From Eikenella longinqua (lineage in GTDB: Bacteria; Pseudomonadota; Gammaproteobacteria; Burkholderiales; Neisseriaceae), in assembly GCF_001648355.1 (NCBI RefSeq), contig NZ_LXSL01000013.1:112325-176324 (forward strand): DNA of 64,000 nucleotides, read 5' to 3'. Below are positions 25,493-35,697 of this stretch, piece after piece. The notes below the pieces were generated by a model, which made no database searches, was not told the DNA's origin, and saw only the letters and a program-made list of their open reading frames with translations. Both the position numbers and the translations under genes were made by a program. Each line of letters opens with the position of its first letter. Positions within the stretch are counted from its first letter, which is position 1.

Positions 25493-25524
25493 AAAGGCTA
25501 CCTGAAAATTTTCAGGTAGCCTTT
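25493..25524. terminator. Perfect 32-nt DUS palindrome
   Basis: AAAGGCTACCTGAAAA is followed directly by its complement. It lies at the convergent junction with thrB and probably ends transcription in both directions. Confidence 0.6.
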
Positions 25525-25541
25525 TCTGTATCAAATCATGC

Positions 25542-26792
25542 TCAGGGCAAGGTTTCCTCCAACACAGTTTCCCCGCCGTTTTCATGCAGGTGCAAACGCA
25601 GGCCGCCGGTGGTGCGCTCGAGGCGCAGGTGGCCGCTGGCGCTGTGTGCTTCGGCGGTATTGCTCAGGTGTTGGCTGGTGTGGGCGATGCGGGCGGGGGC
25701 GGTGTAGCGGCCGAGCAGGAAGCCTTTGCAGACGGGGCCGCCGCTGTATTCCGCCCACACGGTGCTGCCGTCTTGGTTGAAATGGTAGACGGGCTGGCTG
25801 CCGCCGGCGGGGCGGAAGGTTTTGCCGTGCAGGTTGAAGGCTTCTTCGGCGCGGGCGGCGGGGGCGAGGGGAAGGGTGCGGAAATAGAGCAGCAGGTCGC
25901 GGAAGACGTCGGGGTCTTTGATGAAGGTCATCTCGCCGCCCTGAGGGAAATGGTAGTCGAGCAGGCGGGACACCCAGAAGCGGATGCAGCCGGCGCGGTG
26001 GGCGATGGGGAGGTAGGCCTGCTCGGCGGGGGTGAGCGGGCGCACGCTTTGGTAGCCGCGCATGAAGGCTTGCTGCAATGCGGGATCGATGCGGTTGTCG
26101 GCCAGGCGCGCCCAGTCGTTTACGGCGATGGCGAGGTCGTACATGAAGCTGCCGTTGCAGGCGTAGTAGAAATCGATGAAGCCGGCTACCTGAATGCCGT
26201 CGAGTAACACGTTGTCTTTGAAGAGGTCGGCGTGGATGATGCCGCCGGGCAGGTGGTGGTCGGGGTTTTGGGCGAGGAAGGCGATTTCGTTTTGCAGCAA
26301 ATCGGCGTCTTCGGGGCTTAAGCAGGGCAGCAGGCGGCGGCTTTCGGCTTCCCACCAGGCGGCGTGGCGCGGATTGGGCATGCTTTGGTCGAAGCTTTGA
26401 CCGGCCAGGTGCATTTTGGCGAGCATGGCGCCGGTGTGGAAGCATTGGGCGGCATCGGGCACGGCGGTGTCGCGGCCGTTGAGGAAGCTCACCACGCAGG
26501 CGGGCTTGCCGGCGAGCATGCTGTCGAAACGGCCGTCGCGGCGCGGGATGGGGGCGGGGCAGGCCACGCCGTTGCGGCTGAGGTGTTGGCTGAGCTCCAT
26601 GAAAAACGGCAGCTCTTCGCGGGTGAGCACTTCGAAGATGGTGAGCACGAAGCGGCCGCGGTCGGTGTCGAGGAAATAGTTGCTGTTGGTCACGCCTTGG
26701 GCGATGCCTTGCAGCGACACGAAGCCGCCTAAATCGTAGTCTTCCAAAAACTGGCGGATTTCTTGGTCGGAAACGCTGGTGTAAACAGACAT
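25542..26792 (-). CDS. thrB: Homoserine kinase (ThrB, APH-type) with extra C-terminal domain
   Basis: Residues 1 to ~305 are a homoserine kinase of the aminoglycoside-phosphotransferase fold, very close to Neisseria ThrB. They begin MSVYTSVSDQEIRQFL and have GIIHADLFKDNVLLDG (184-199) with the catalytic Asp and GFIDFYYACNGSFMYDLAI with the metal-binding Asp. Where the Neisseria enzyme ends (FRDLLLYF), this protein continues for ~110 residues: NLHGKTFRPAGG, VYHFNQDGSTVWAEYSGG and KGFLLGRY, then GHLRLERTTGGLRLHLHE. That tail resembles a small beta-rich domain otherwise seen as a stand-alone protein (some relatives labelled n-acetylglutamate synthase without evidence). The start is at 26792; upstream in-frame codons are non-homologous. 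It makes threonine-pathway phosphohomoserine. A DUS lies at 26184, read as QVAGF. Confidence 0.9.
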   Translation of the reverse strand: MSVYTSVSDQEIRQFLEDYDLGGFVSLQGIAQGVTNSNYFLDTDRGRFVLTIFEVLTREELPFFMELSQHLSRNGVACPAPIPRRDGRFDSMLAGKPACVVSFLNGRDTAVPDAAQCFHTGAMLAKMHLAGQSFDQSMPNPRHAAWWEAESRRLLPCLSPEDADLLQNEIAFLAQNPDHHLPGGIIHADLFKDNVLLDGIQVAGFIDFYYACNGSFMYDLAIAVNDWARLADNRIDPALQQAFMRGYQSVRPLTPAEQAYLPIAHRAGCIRFWVSRLLDYHFPQGGEMTFIKDPDVFRDLLLYFRTLPLAPAARAEEAFNLHGKTFRPAGGSQPVYHFNQDGSTVWAEYSGGPVCKGFLLGRYTAPARIAHTSQHLSNTAEAHSASGHLRLERTTGGLRLHLHENGGETVLEETLP

Positions 26793-27114
26793 GGCGGGCA
26801 ATCGCGGCGTGGTGGATAAGGATGGGGATTCTAGCAAATACGGCGGCGAGCAGGCTACAGGCTACCTGAAAGCGCGGCGCAGCGGAGTTTCTGCGAAGCT
26901 AAAACGTGAGCTTCAAGGAAGCTAAAACGATGCCTTGGCACAGCTAAGGCCGGGTTTCTGGGAAGCGGAGCAGCTAAGCTGGAAACGGTTGTTTATTTTT
27001 ATGAAAATCGAGCCTTGGCAGCGGGCGGCACATGCCCGATTCGCAGCGCACGGCAGGCGGAGTAATAGTTATAATATAACATCGTTAAATCAACGGTTTA
27101 TTTGACGCAAATCC
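26793..27114. other. Intergenic region before adhP
   Basis: It holds a minus-oriented DUS-associated repeat (26859-26904) next to a partial GGCTACAGGCTACC duplication. Two degenerate echoes of AGCTTC/GAAGCTAAAA follow. An AT-rich stretch with TTATAATATAAC lies at ~27069-27080. CGTTAAATCAACG (27083-27095) is a small imperfect dyad. No gene seen. Confidence 0.45.
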
Positions 27115-27144
27115 TTGACGGCAGCCCGCCGGAAAAGGCATACT
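27115..27144 (+). promoter_or_regulatory. Candidate adhP promoter
   Basis: TTGACG (27115-27120), an 18-nt spacer, then CATACT (27139-27144). The -35 matches 5 of 6 bases and the -10 4 of 6. It would give a ~45-nt leader. No MerR-type dyad is seen in the spacer. Confidence 0.45.
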
Positions 27145-27192
27145 GCGCCTGAGCAGTTCCCCCGATTTTTCCAACCCTATGAGGACACGATC

Positions 27193-28233
27193 ATGAAGAT
27201 GAAAGCAGCAGTGGTTGCCCCCCAATGCGACGGCAACGTGGAAATTGTTGAGCGCGAAATCCCCGCCGTGGGCGCAGGCGAAGCGCTGGTGGAAGTGGAA
27301 TATTGCGGTGTGTGCCACACCGACTTGCACGTGGCCGCCGGCGACTACGGCAAGAAACCAGGCCGCGTGCTCGGCCACGAAGGCATCGGTATCGTGAAAC
27401 AGGTCGCCCCGGATGTGACCACCCTGAAAGTGGGCGACCGCGTGAGCATCGCCTGGCTGTTTGCCAGCTGCGGCCATTGCGAATACTGCATCACCGGCCG
27501 CGAAACCTTCTGCCGCAGCGTGTTGAACGCCGGCTACACCGCCGACGGCGGCATGGCCACCCACTGCGTGGTGAAAGCTGATTATGCGGTGAAAGTGCCC
27601 GAAGGCCTCGATCCCGCCCAGGCTTCCAGCATCACCTGCGCCGGCGTAACCACCTATAAAGCCATCAAAGTGGCCGGTGCTGCGCCTGGCCAGTGGATTG
27701 CCATCTATGGCGCCGGCGGCTTGGGCAACCTGGCCGTGCAATACGCCAAGAAAGTGTTCGGCGCACACGTGATCGCCGTGGACATCAACGACGACAAACT
27801 GGCGCTGGCCAAAGAATCCGGCGCGGATCTGATTGTGAACCCGGCCAAAGAAGATGCCGCCAAGTTTATCCAAGAGAAAACCGGCGGCGCACACTCCGCC
27901 GTGGTAACCGCCGTGTCCCGCGCAGCCTTCAATTCGGCTGTGGACTGCGTGCGCGCCTGCGGCCGCGTGGTGGCTGTGGGCCTGCCGCCTGAAACCATGG
28001 ATTTGTCGATTCCGCGCCTGGTGCTGGACGGCATCGAAGTGGTGGGCTCGCTGGTGGGCACGCGCAAAGACTTGGAAGAAGCCTTCCAATTCGGCGCCGA
28101 AGGCATCGTGGTGCCCGTGGTGCAGCTGCGCCAGCTCGATGAAGCCAACGCCATTTTCCAAGAAATGCGCGACGGCAAAATCCAAGGCCGCATGGTTATC
28201 GATATGAAGGCTTGCGGTTGCCATCACCACTAA
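27193..28233 (+). CDS. adhP: Zinc-dependent alcohol dehydrogenase AdhP
   Basis: A cytoplasmic NAD-dependent medium-chain alcohol dehydrogenase, 346 residues. Catalytic zinc ligands are Cys41 in GVCHTDLHVAAGDYG, His62 in GHEG and Cys149 in SITCAG. The structural zinc is held by four Cys (93, 96, 99 and 107). The Rossmann loop is GAGGLGNLAV (173-182). The start at 27193 has GAGG eight bases upstream. Unusual is the C-terminus CGCHHH, a Cys/His cluster that could bind metal and is not part of the fold. An aldehyde dehydrogenase gene lies 10 kb away but is not linked. Confidence 0.94.
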   Translation: MKMKAAVVAPQCDGNVEIVEREIPAVGAGEALVEVEYCGVCHTDLHVAAGDYGKKPGRVLGHEGIGIVKQVAPDVTTLKVGDRVSIAWLFASCGHCEYCITGRETFCRSVLNAGYTADGGMATHCVVKADYAVKVPEGLDPAQASSITCAGVTTYKAIKVAGAAPGQWIAIYGAGGLGNLAVQYAKKVFGAHVIAVDINDDKLALAKESGADLIVNPAKEDAAKFIQEKTGGAHSAVVTAVSRAAFNSAVDCVRACGRVVAVGLPPETMDLSIPRLVLDGIEVVGSLVGTRKDLEEAFQFGAEGIVVPVVQLRQLDEANAIFQEMRDGKIQGRMVIDMKACGCHHH

Positions 28234-28257
28234 GCGTTTGCCAGTAAGCAAATAGCA

Positions 28258-28289
28258 AGGCCGCCCCGGGAATCGGGGCGGCTTTTTTA
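28258..28289 (+). terminator. Rho-independent terminator of adhP
   Basis: GCCGCCCC and GGGGCGGC form an 8-bp GC-only stem with a 7-nt loop, followed by TTTTTT. A DUS palindrome follows at 28304-28333. Confidence 0.9.
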
Positions 28290-28360
28290 ATGCGGGCATA
28301 ATGAAAAGGCTACCTGAAATTTTCAGGTAGCCTGTGGCGGCAAGAGGCTACCTGAAAAAT

Positions 28361-29251
28361 TTATTCGGCCACGATTGCCTGCTGCGGCACGTTTTCCAGC
28401 CGCCAATGCTGCACCGCCCAATCCAGCAGCGCTTGCGGTTTATCCACTTCGGGCGCGGGCGGCAGTTTCAGGTAGCCCATCACTTGGCGCAGCAGGGCTT
28501 CTTTGCGTTGCAAATCAAGCGCGGGGGCGAGGGTTTGCTTCGACCATTTCTGGCCGGCTGCGTTGGTGAGCAGGGGCAGGTGGGCGTAGTGCGGGGTGGG
28601 GTGGCCGAGGCAGCGTTGCAGCCAGATTTGGCGCGGGGTGGAGACGAGCAGGTCTTGCCCGCGCACGATGTGGGTGATGCCCTGCGCGGCGTCGTCGGCC
28701 ACCACGGCGAGCTGGTAGGCCCAGAGGCCGTCGGCGCGCAGCAGCACGAAGTCGCCGATGTCGCGGGCGAGGTTTTGCGCATAGTGGCCGACGATGCCGT
28801 CGGTGAAGGATAGGGTGTCGTCGGGCACGCGCAGACGCCAGGCGGGGGTGCGGCCGGCGGCTTGGGGCGGCGGGGCGGTGAGGCGGGAGCAGGCGCCGTT
28901 GTAAACGAAGCCGTCGGCGCCTTGGCGGGCGTGGGCGTGCCATTGTTTGCGGCTGCAATAGCAGGGGTAGGCGAGTCGGCGCTGTTGCAGGGTTTCGAGG
29001 GCGGAGCGGTAGAGGGCGTGGCGTTGGCTTTGGTAGGCGGTTTCGCCGTCCCATTCGAAGCCAAATGCTTCGAGGGTGCGGAGGATGTGGGCGGCGGCGC
29101 CGGGCATTTCGCGCGGGGGGTCGAGGTCTTCCATGCGCACCAGCCAGCGGCCGCCGTGGGCGCGGGCGTCGGCGTAGGAGGCCAGGGCGGTGAGCAGCGA
29201 GCCGATGTGCAGGAGGCCGGTGGGGCTGGGGGCGAAACGTCCGATATACAT
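28361..29251 (-). CDS. gluQ: Glutamyl-Q tRNA(Asp) synthetase
   Basis: A GluRS paralogue lacking the anticodon-binding domain; it attaches glutamate to queuosine at position 34 of tRNA(Asp). It has 296 residues. The class I signatures are HIGS (15-18) and KWSKQ (235-239). The zinc site uses Cys97 and Cys99 in YPCYCS, together with Tyr117 and Cys121. The short length and the zinc site exclude a normal GluRS. A DUS at 28467 is read as GYLKLPP. Monocistronic, and no dksA gene is adjacent as in some gammaproteobacteria. Confidence 0.92.
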   Translation of the reverse strand: MYIGRFAPSPTGLLHIGSLLTALASYADARAHGGRWLVRMEDLDPPREMPGAAAHILRTLEAFGFEWDGETAYQSQRHALYRSALETLQQRRLAYPCYCSRKQWHAHARQGADGFVYNGACSRLTAPPPQAAGRTPAWRLRVPDDTLSFTDGIVGHYAQNLARDIGDFVLLRADGLWAYQLAVVADDAAQGITHIVRGQDLLVSTPRQIWLQRCLGHPTPHYAHLPLLTNAAGQKWSKQTLAPALDLQRKEALLRQVMGYLKLPPAPEVDKPQALLDWAVQHWRLENVPQQAIVAE

Positions 29252-29867
29252 ATCAATGGGCTACCTGAAATGTGGGTTTCCACGAAGCGAAAAAGGAGTT
29301 CGAATGAAAGAAGAGCGGATTTTTATGAGGCTAAACTGTAGGGAAGTATAGAAAAGTTTGAGTGATGGCCGGTTGTTTATCTAGGGTAAATCAGCCTTAA
29401 GTAGATAAAACTGTTTCTATGTGGAAGTATCCATCAGCGATTGATGAGCAGCGGGCAATTCGAAGTTGCCGCCACCTCCAATCAAACGTTCGAAACGGAA
29501 GCTGGCATGTTCTACAAAGAAACGGTTGAGAAGTATCCCCCAACGGCAATATCTGAAAATGTGCTTGAGCATTAACAGCTAAAGCCTCAACGTCCGAAAC
29601 GGGGAGGGGGCATGCACCAATACTACCGCTACTATAAAAAACAATCAATACAGGCTGTATTCATCCAATAAATGGACGAGTGCGGCAATAAAAATCCGCT
29701 CTCTCACATAATTATGGAGGCTACCTGAAAGCTTAACGGCATAGGCGCTTAGGTTTTCAGGTAGCCTCTATCGCTTTTCTGCGAATCGTTGCCATGAAAA
29801 CAACGCGTTTGGTAGGAAAGAGATTTCCCCCGCCCCGCCGCCACAGCCAGCCGCGAAGCCCGTTGTG
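29252..29867. other. Long intergenic region with possible decayed gene
   Basis: No intact gene is seen. The 29330-29700 part has GC near 45% and coding-like fragments: on the plus strand an ORF from ATG 29444 of 43 codons; on the minus strand an 83-codon ORF (29397-29648) and, in another frame, FFVEHASFRFERLIGGGG. The overlap of plausible pieces in two frames of the minus strand suggests a frameshifted remnant of a small gene rather than a live one. Three DUS copies flank it (29261, 29717 and 29756). Confidence 0.3.
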
Positions 29868-29876
29868 TGATAAAAT
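29868..29876 (+). promoter_or_regulatory. Extended -10 promoter of gyrA
   Basis: TGA then TAAAAT followed by AACGCG, 33 bases before the gyrA ATG. No consensus -35. Confidence 0.45.
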
Positions 29877-29909
29877 AACGCGTTTTTAAACGATTGGGCT
29901 TAAATCTCC

Positions 29910-32675
<2,766 letters not shown>

Positions 32676-32686
32676 CCGCCATCAAG

Positions 32687-32735
32687 AAAAGGCTACCTGA
32701 AAATAGTGCGGCATTCATTTTCAGGTAGCCTTTTG
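32687..32735 (+). terminator. DUS-pair hairpin after gyrA
   Basis: AAAAGGCTACCTGAAAAT and its near complement ATTTTCAGGTAGCCTTTT close a short loop, followed by a T-run. It lies 12 bases after the stop. Confidence 0.65.
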
Positions 32736-32772
32736 TTCAACTGCTTATCCCAAACCGTGTTCCCACCACCCC

Positions 32773-32791
32773 AAGGAGGCTACCTGAAACC
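32773..32791 (+). promoter_or_regulatory. dtd ribosome-binding site merged with a DUS
   Basis: AAGGAGG at 32773-32779 shares its last two bases with the DUS AGGCTACCTGAA (32777-32788). The ATG follows at 32792. The spacing from GGAGG is 12 bases, longer than optimal, because the uptake word fills it. Confidence 0.55.
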
Positions 32792-33250
32792 ATGCGTGCC
32801 GTTATCCAAAAAGTCAGCCATGCTCACATCGCCCCCGCCGATGCGCCCGAGTCCCCGTTCAGCCAAATCGCCCACGGCCTGTGCGTGCTGCTCGGCGTGG
32901 GCGGCGAAGACAGCGAAGCCGACGCCCGCTACATCGCCGACAAAATCGCCCACCTGCGCATTTTTGAAGACGAAGCCGGCAAGCTCAACCTGTCGGTGAA
33001 AGACACCGGCGGCGAAGTGCTGCTGGTGTCGCAGTTCACCCTCTACGGCGACGCACGCAACGGCCGCCGCCCCTCTTTCACCCAGGCCGCCCGCCCCGAG
33101 CAGGCCGAAGCGCTGTATCAGCAAGTGGCCGAACTTCTGCGCGGCCACGGCGTGAACGTGGCCGAAGGGCGCTTCCGCACCCATATGCTGGTGAGCCTGT
33201 GCAACGACGGCCCGGTTACCATTCTGCTAGATTCGCAGAAAAGCTTCTGA
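32792..33250 (+). CDS. dtd: D-aminoacyl-tRNA deacylase
   Basis: Hydrolyses D-amino acids wrongly attached to tRNA. It has 152 residues. Visible family motifs are SQFTLYGD near residue 80 and the cross-subunit Gly-cisPro motif within NDGPVTILLDS near the C-terminus. The N-terminus MRAVIQKVSHAHI is typical. The gene is downstream of gyrA past a hairpin, so it is probably transcribed separately. A DUS forms the spacer between its Shine-Dalgarno and ATG. Confidence 0.94.
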   Translation: MRAVIQKVSHAHIAPADAPESPFSQIAHGLCVLLGVGGEDSEADARYIADKIAHLRIFEDEAGKLNLSVKDTGGEVLLVSQFTLYGDARNGRRPSFTQAARPEQAEALYQQVAELLRGHGVNVAEGRFRTHMLVSLCNDGPVTILLDSQKSF

Positions 33251-33288
33251 TGCCGCGCAATCCGGCCGTATGGATGGAGCCGGATATT

Positions 33289-33328
33289 TTCAGGTAGCCT
33301 CATTGCCAATCGTGAGGCTACCTGAAAA
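33289..33328 (+). terminator. DUS-pair hairpin after dtd
   Basis: TTTTCAGGTAGCCTCA and TGAGGCTACCTGAAAA pair closely around an 8-nt loop between dtd and the convergent rplS operon. Confidence 0.55.
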
Positions 33329-33385
33329 TAGTTGCTCCGTAGATTGCAAGCCATCAAGGCAAAACCGCGATGCCTGCCCGATCAA

Positions 33386-33413
33386 ACAAAAAACCTGCCG
33401 CAAGGGCAGGTTT
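33386..33413 (-). terminator. Terminator of the rpsP-rplS operon
   Basis: AACCTGCC and GGCAGGTT form an 8-bp stem with a 5-nt loop. On the minus strand a TTTTTTG run follows. It lies 17 bases after the rplS stop. Confidence 0.88.
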
Positions 33414-33429
33414 CTTATGGCAAGCAGGA

Positions 33430-33801
33430 TTAATCTTCCTGTTTGCGGGCAGGCAGTTTTTCTTTGATGCGGGCGGCTTTGCCGGTGCGGCCGCGCAGAT
33501 AGTACAGCTTGGCACGGCGAACGTGGCCGCGGCGTTTCACTTCGATTTTCTCCACGTTGGGCGAGTAGAGCTGGAAAGTACGTTCCACGCCTTCGCCGCT
33601 GGAGATTTTGCGCACGATGAAGTTGCTGTTCAGGCCACGGTTGCGGCGGGAAATCACCACGCCTTCATAGGCTTGCAAACGGGTGCGGTTGCCCTCGGTT
33701 ACGCGCACGGAAACGGAAACCACGTCGCCGGGAGCGAATTCGGGGATGGATTTGTTCAAACGGGCAATTTCTTCCTGTTCGAGCTGTTGAATCAAGTTCA
33801 T
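33430..33801 (-). CDS. rplS: 50S ribosomal protein L19
   Basis: Sits at the 30S-50S interface of the ribosome. It has 123 residues starting MNLIQQLEQEEIARLNK. Conserved features are FAPGDVVSVSVRVTEGNRTRLQAYEGVVI, in which the SH3-like fold is recognisable, and the basic end. It is last in rpsP-rimM-trmD-rplS and starts 14 bases after trmD. The C-terminus is slightly longer than in E. coli (115 residues), with a Lys-rich tail. Confidence 0.97.
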   Translation of the reverse strand: MNLIQQLEQEEIARLNKSIPEFAPGDVVSVSVRVTEGNRTRLQAYEGVVISRRNRGLNSNFIVRKISSGEGVERTFQLYSPNVEKIEVKRRGHVRRAKLYYLRGRTGKAARIKEKLPARKQED

Positions 33802-33815
33802 TGCAAAAGTCCTTG

Positions 33816-34559
33816 TTATGATGGGATATCTCGTTCCTCCTGCCGGATTTTCCGCAGGAGCCTAGATTCCTCTGGGGTTAATTCGCGCTCGGCCAAAAGG
33901 TCGGGCCGGCGCAGGAGGGTGCGGCGCAACGCCTGTTCGAGGCGCCATTCCGCAATCAGCGCATGGTTGCCGCTGCGCAATACAGCGGGCACGGCCATGC
34001 CCTGAAATTCTATCGGGCGGGTGTAGTGCGGGCAGTCGAGCAGGCCGTTGGCAAAAGAATCCTGCCCGGCCGAATCGGCATCGCCCAGCACGCCGGGAAT
34101 CAGCCGCAACACCGCATCCATCAGCATCATGGCCGGCAGTTCGCCGCCGGACACCACAAAATCGCCGATGCTGATTTCTTCATCAATACTGCTGGTTAGC
34201 AGCCGTTCGTCGATGCCTTCGTAGCGGCCGCACACCAAAATCAGGCCATCCAGCTTGGCCAGCTCGGCAGCCTTGCGGTGCGTGAGCGGTGCGCCTTGCG
34301 GGCTTAAATAGATAACCCGGCCGTTTTGCTGCGATTTGGCGGCATGGATGGCTGCCTGCAAAGGCTCGGCCATCATAATCATGCCGGGGCCGCCGCCGAA
34401 AGGCCGGTCGTCGATGTAGCCCAGTTTGTTGTCGGCAAACTGGCGCGGATTAACTGCGTCAAACTGCCACAATCCGCGTTGCAGCGCCCGGCCGGTTACA
34501 CCGTGCTCGGTGATGCTGCGAAACATCTCGCCAAACAGGGTAACGGCTTGGATATACAT
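33816..34559 (-). CDS. trmD: tRNA (guanine37-N1)-methyltransferase
   Basis: Methylates G37 next to the anticodon and prevents +1 frameshifting. It is a SPOUT-family knotted homodimer of 247 residues. The SAM-binding knot is visible as VYLSPQGAPL, LVCGRYEGID and EISIGDFVVSGGELPAM. Its ATG overlaps the rimM stop as TGATG (34557-34561), so it is translationally coupled. Confidence 0.96.
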   Translation of the reverse strand: MYIQAVTLFGEMFRSITEHGVTGRALQRGLWQFDAVNPRQFADNKLGYIDDRPFGGGPGMIMMAEPLQAAIHAAKSQQNGRVIYLSPQGAPLTHRKAAELAKLDGLILVCGRYEGIDERLLTSSIDEEISIGDFVVSGGELPAMMLMDAVLRLIPGVLGDADSAGQDSFANGLLDCPHYTRPIEFQGMAVPAVLRSGNHALIAEWRLEQALRRTLLRRPDLLAERELTPEESRLLRKIRQEERDIPS

Positions 34560-35080
34560 CAGTAATCCAAGCCCCAGTCGGCCACGATGCCGCCGGCTTC
34601 CAAATCCACGCTGTCGATATAGTGCTCAACAAAGGGAATCAGCTTGCGGCCGTGTTCGCCGTCCACCACCAAAATATCGTGCGCACCGGTTTCCATTAGG
34701 TTGCTCACGGTGCCGACGAGCTCGCCTTGCCGGTTGTGTACCGCCAAGCCGACCAAGTCGGCCCAGTAGTATTCGCCTTCTTCGGCCGGCTCGAAATCGC
34801 TGCGATGGATTTCAATAGTGTGGCCGCGCAGCAGCTGGGCGGCGTCGCGGTCGCCGATTTCGGCGAATTTCACCTGCAATTCGTCGCCGGCCACTTGGCC
34901 GCTTTCCAGCGTGTAGCTGTGCGAAGCGCCGTCTTTGCTCAAGCGCCACACGGGATAATCCAAGAGGCTGTCGGCGTATTCGGTGCCAACGGCCACTTTT
35001 ACCCAGCCTTTTACGCCGAACGCGCCTTTTACATAGCCCATGGCTATCCATTTGTCTTGGCTGCGGCTCATGGCGGGCAT
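34559..35080 (-). CDS. rimM: Ribosome maturation factor RimM
   Basis: Binds ribosomal protein S19 and helps assemble the 30S head. It has 173 residues. The N-terminal RimM domain contains GYVKGAFGVKGWVKV. The C-terminal PRC-barrel has EYYWADLVGLAVHN and closes with VADWGLDY. Met4 is an alternative start. It starts 7 bases after the rpsP stop and its own stop overlaps the trmD start. Confidence 0.95.
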   Translation of the reverse strand: MPAMSRSQDKWIAMGYVKGAFGVKGWVKVAVGTEYADSLLDYPVWRLSKDGASHSYTLESGQVAGDELQVKFAEIGDRDAAQLLRGHTIEIHRSDFEPAEEGEYYWADLVGLAVHNRQGELVGTVSNLMETGAHDILVVDGEHGRKLIPFVEHYIDSVDLEAGGIVADWGLDY

Positions 35081-35087
35081 TCCGGGA

Positions 35088-35336
35088 TTAGGCGGCTTTT
35101 TGCTGCTCTTTCACCAGGCGGGCAACGGCGTCGCTCACTTGCGCACCTTGGCTCACCCAGTAGTTCAGGCGTTCGGTGTCCAGGCGTACGCGTTCCTGTT
35201 TTTCATTGGCAACGGGGTTGTAGAAGCCCACGCGCTCGATGAAACGGCCGTCGCGGCGGTTGCGCGAATCGGCTACCACGATGTTGAAAAACGGAGAGTG
35301 CTTGGAGCCGCCGCGCGAAAAACGGATCACTACCAT
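35088..35336 (-). CDS. rpsP: 30S ribosomal protein S16
   Basis: An 82-residue small-subunit protein starting MVVIRFSRGGSK; the in-frame extension to 35372 is leader sequence. The conserved FFNIVVADSRNRRDGRFIE and LNYWVSQGAQVSDAV segments are intact. It is first in the operon rpsP-rimM-trmD-rplS, the classical order. GAAGGAAGAAGGAAT upstream provides the ribosome site. Confidence 0.97.
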   Translation of the reverse strand: MVVIRFSRGGSKHSPFFNIVVADSRNRRDGRFIERVGFYNPVANEKQERVRLDTERLNYWVSQGAQVSDAVARLVKEQQKAA

Positions 35337-35387
35337 ATGATTATTCCTTCTTCCTTCGGGAAATTGGGTCAATAAGAAAACAGCGGA

Positions 35388-35393
35388 TTTTAG
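35388..35393 (-). promoter_or_regulatory. Putative -10 of the rpsP operon
   Basis: On the minus strand TAAAAT followed by CCGC, with TTGCGC 18 bases upstream. It is 52 bases before the rpsP ATG. The GC-rich discriminator fits a growth-rate controlled ribosomal operon. Confidence 0.5.
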
Positions 35394-35697
35394 GATAGTT
35401 TGCGAGATGAGCGCAAGTCTTTATTGCAAAAATACTCTTTTTGCGCCGGCGGCGTGGGCAAAACGGCTACGGCGGGCGGGTTCGGCCTGCGGTGCGGACG
35501 GATTGGGCGAGGGCTGCATATTGTTTTCAGGCGGCCTCGGATTTTTCAGGTAGCCTCAGGCGGAGGCAGGCTACCTGAAAAAGAAAACGCCGGGCAGCAA
35601 CCCTGTTCCGCCCGATGTTCGCCCCTTGATTTTCCCCGCGCCGGCGCCATTTCCCCGCCATTCGAAATTCTAAAACCCATAGCAAGGAATGGATTTG
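35394..35697. other. Divergent intergenic region rpsP/hslU with hybrid DUS
   Basis: It contains a non-standard uptake-like word, AGGCCGCCTGAA (complement at 35526-35537), next to a normal DUS pair (35545 and 35569). No hslV gene is present here, although hslV usually precedes hslU. No coding sequence is supported. Confidence 0.5.
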
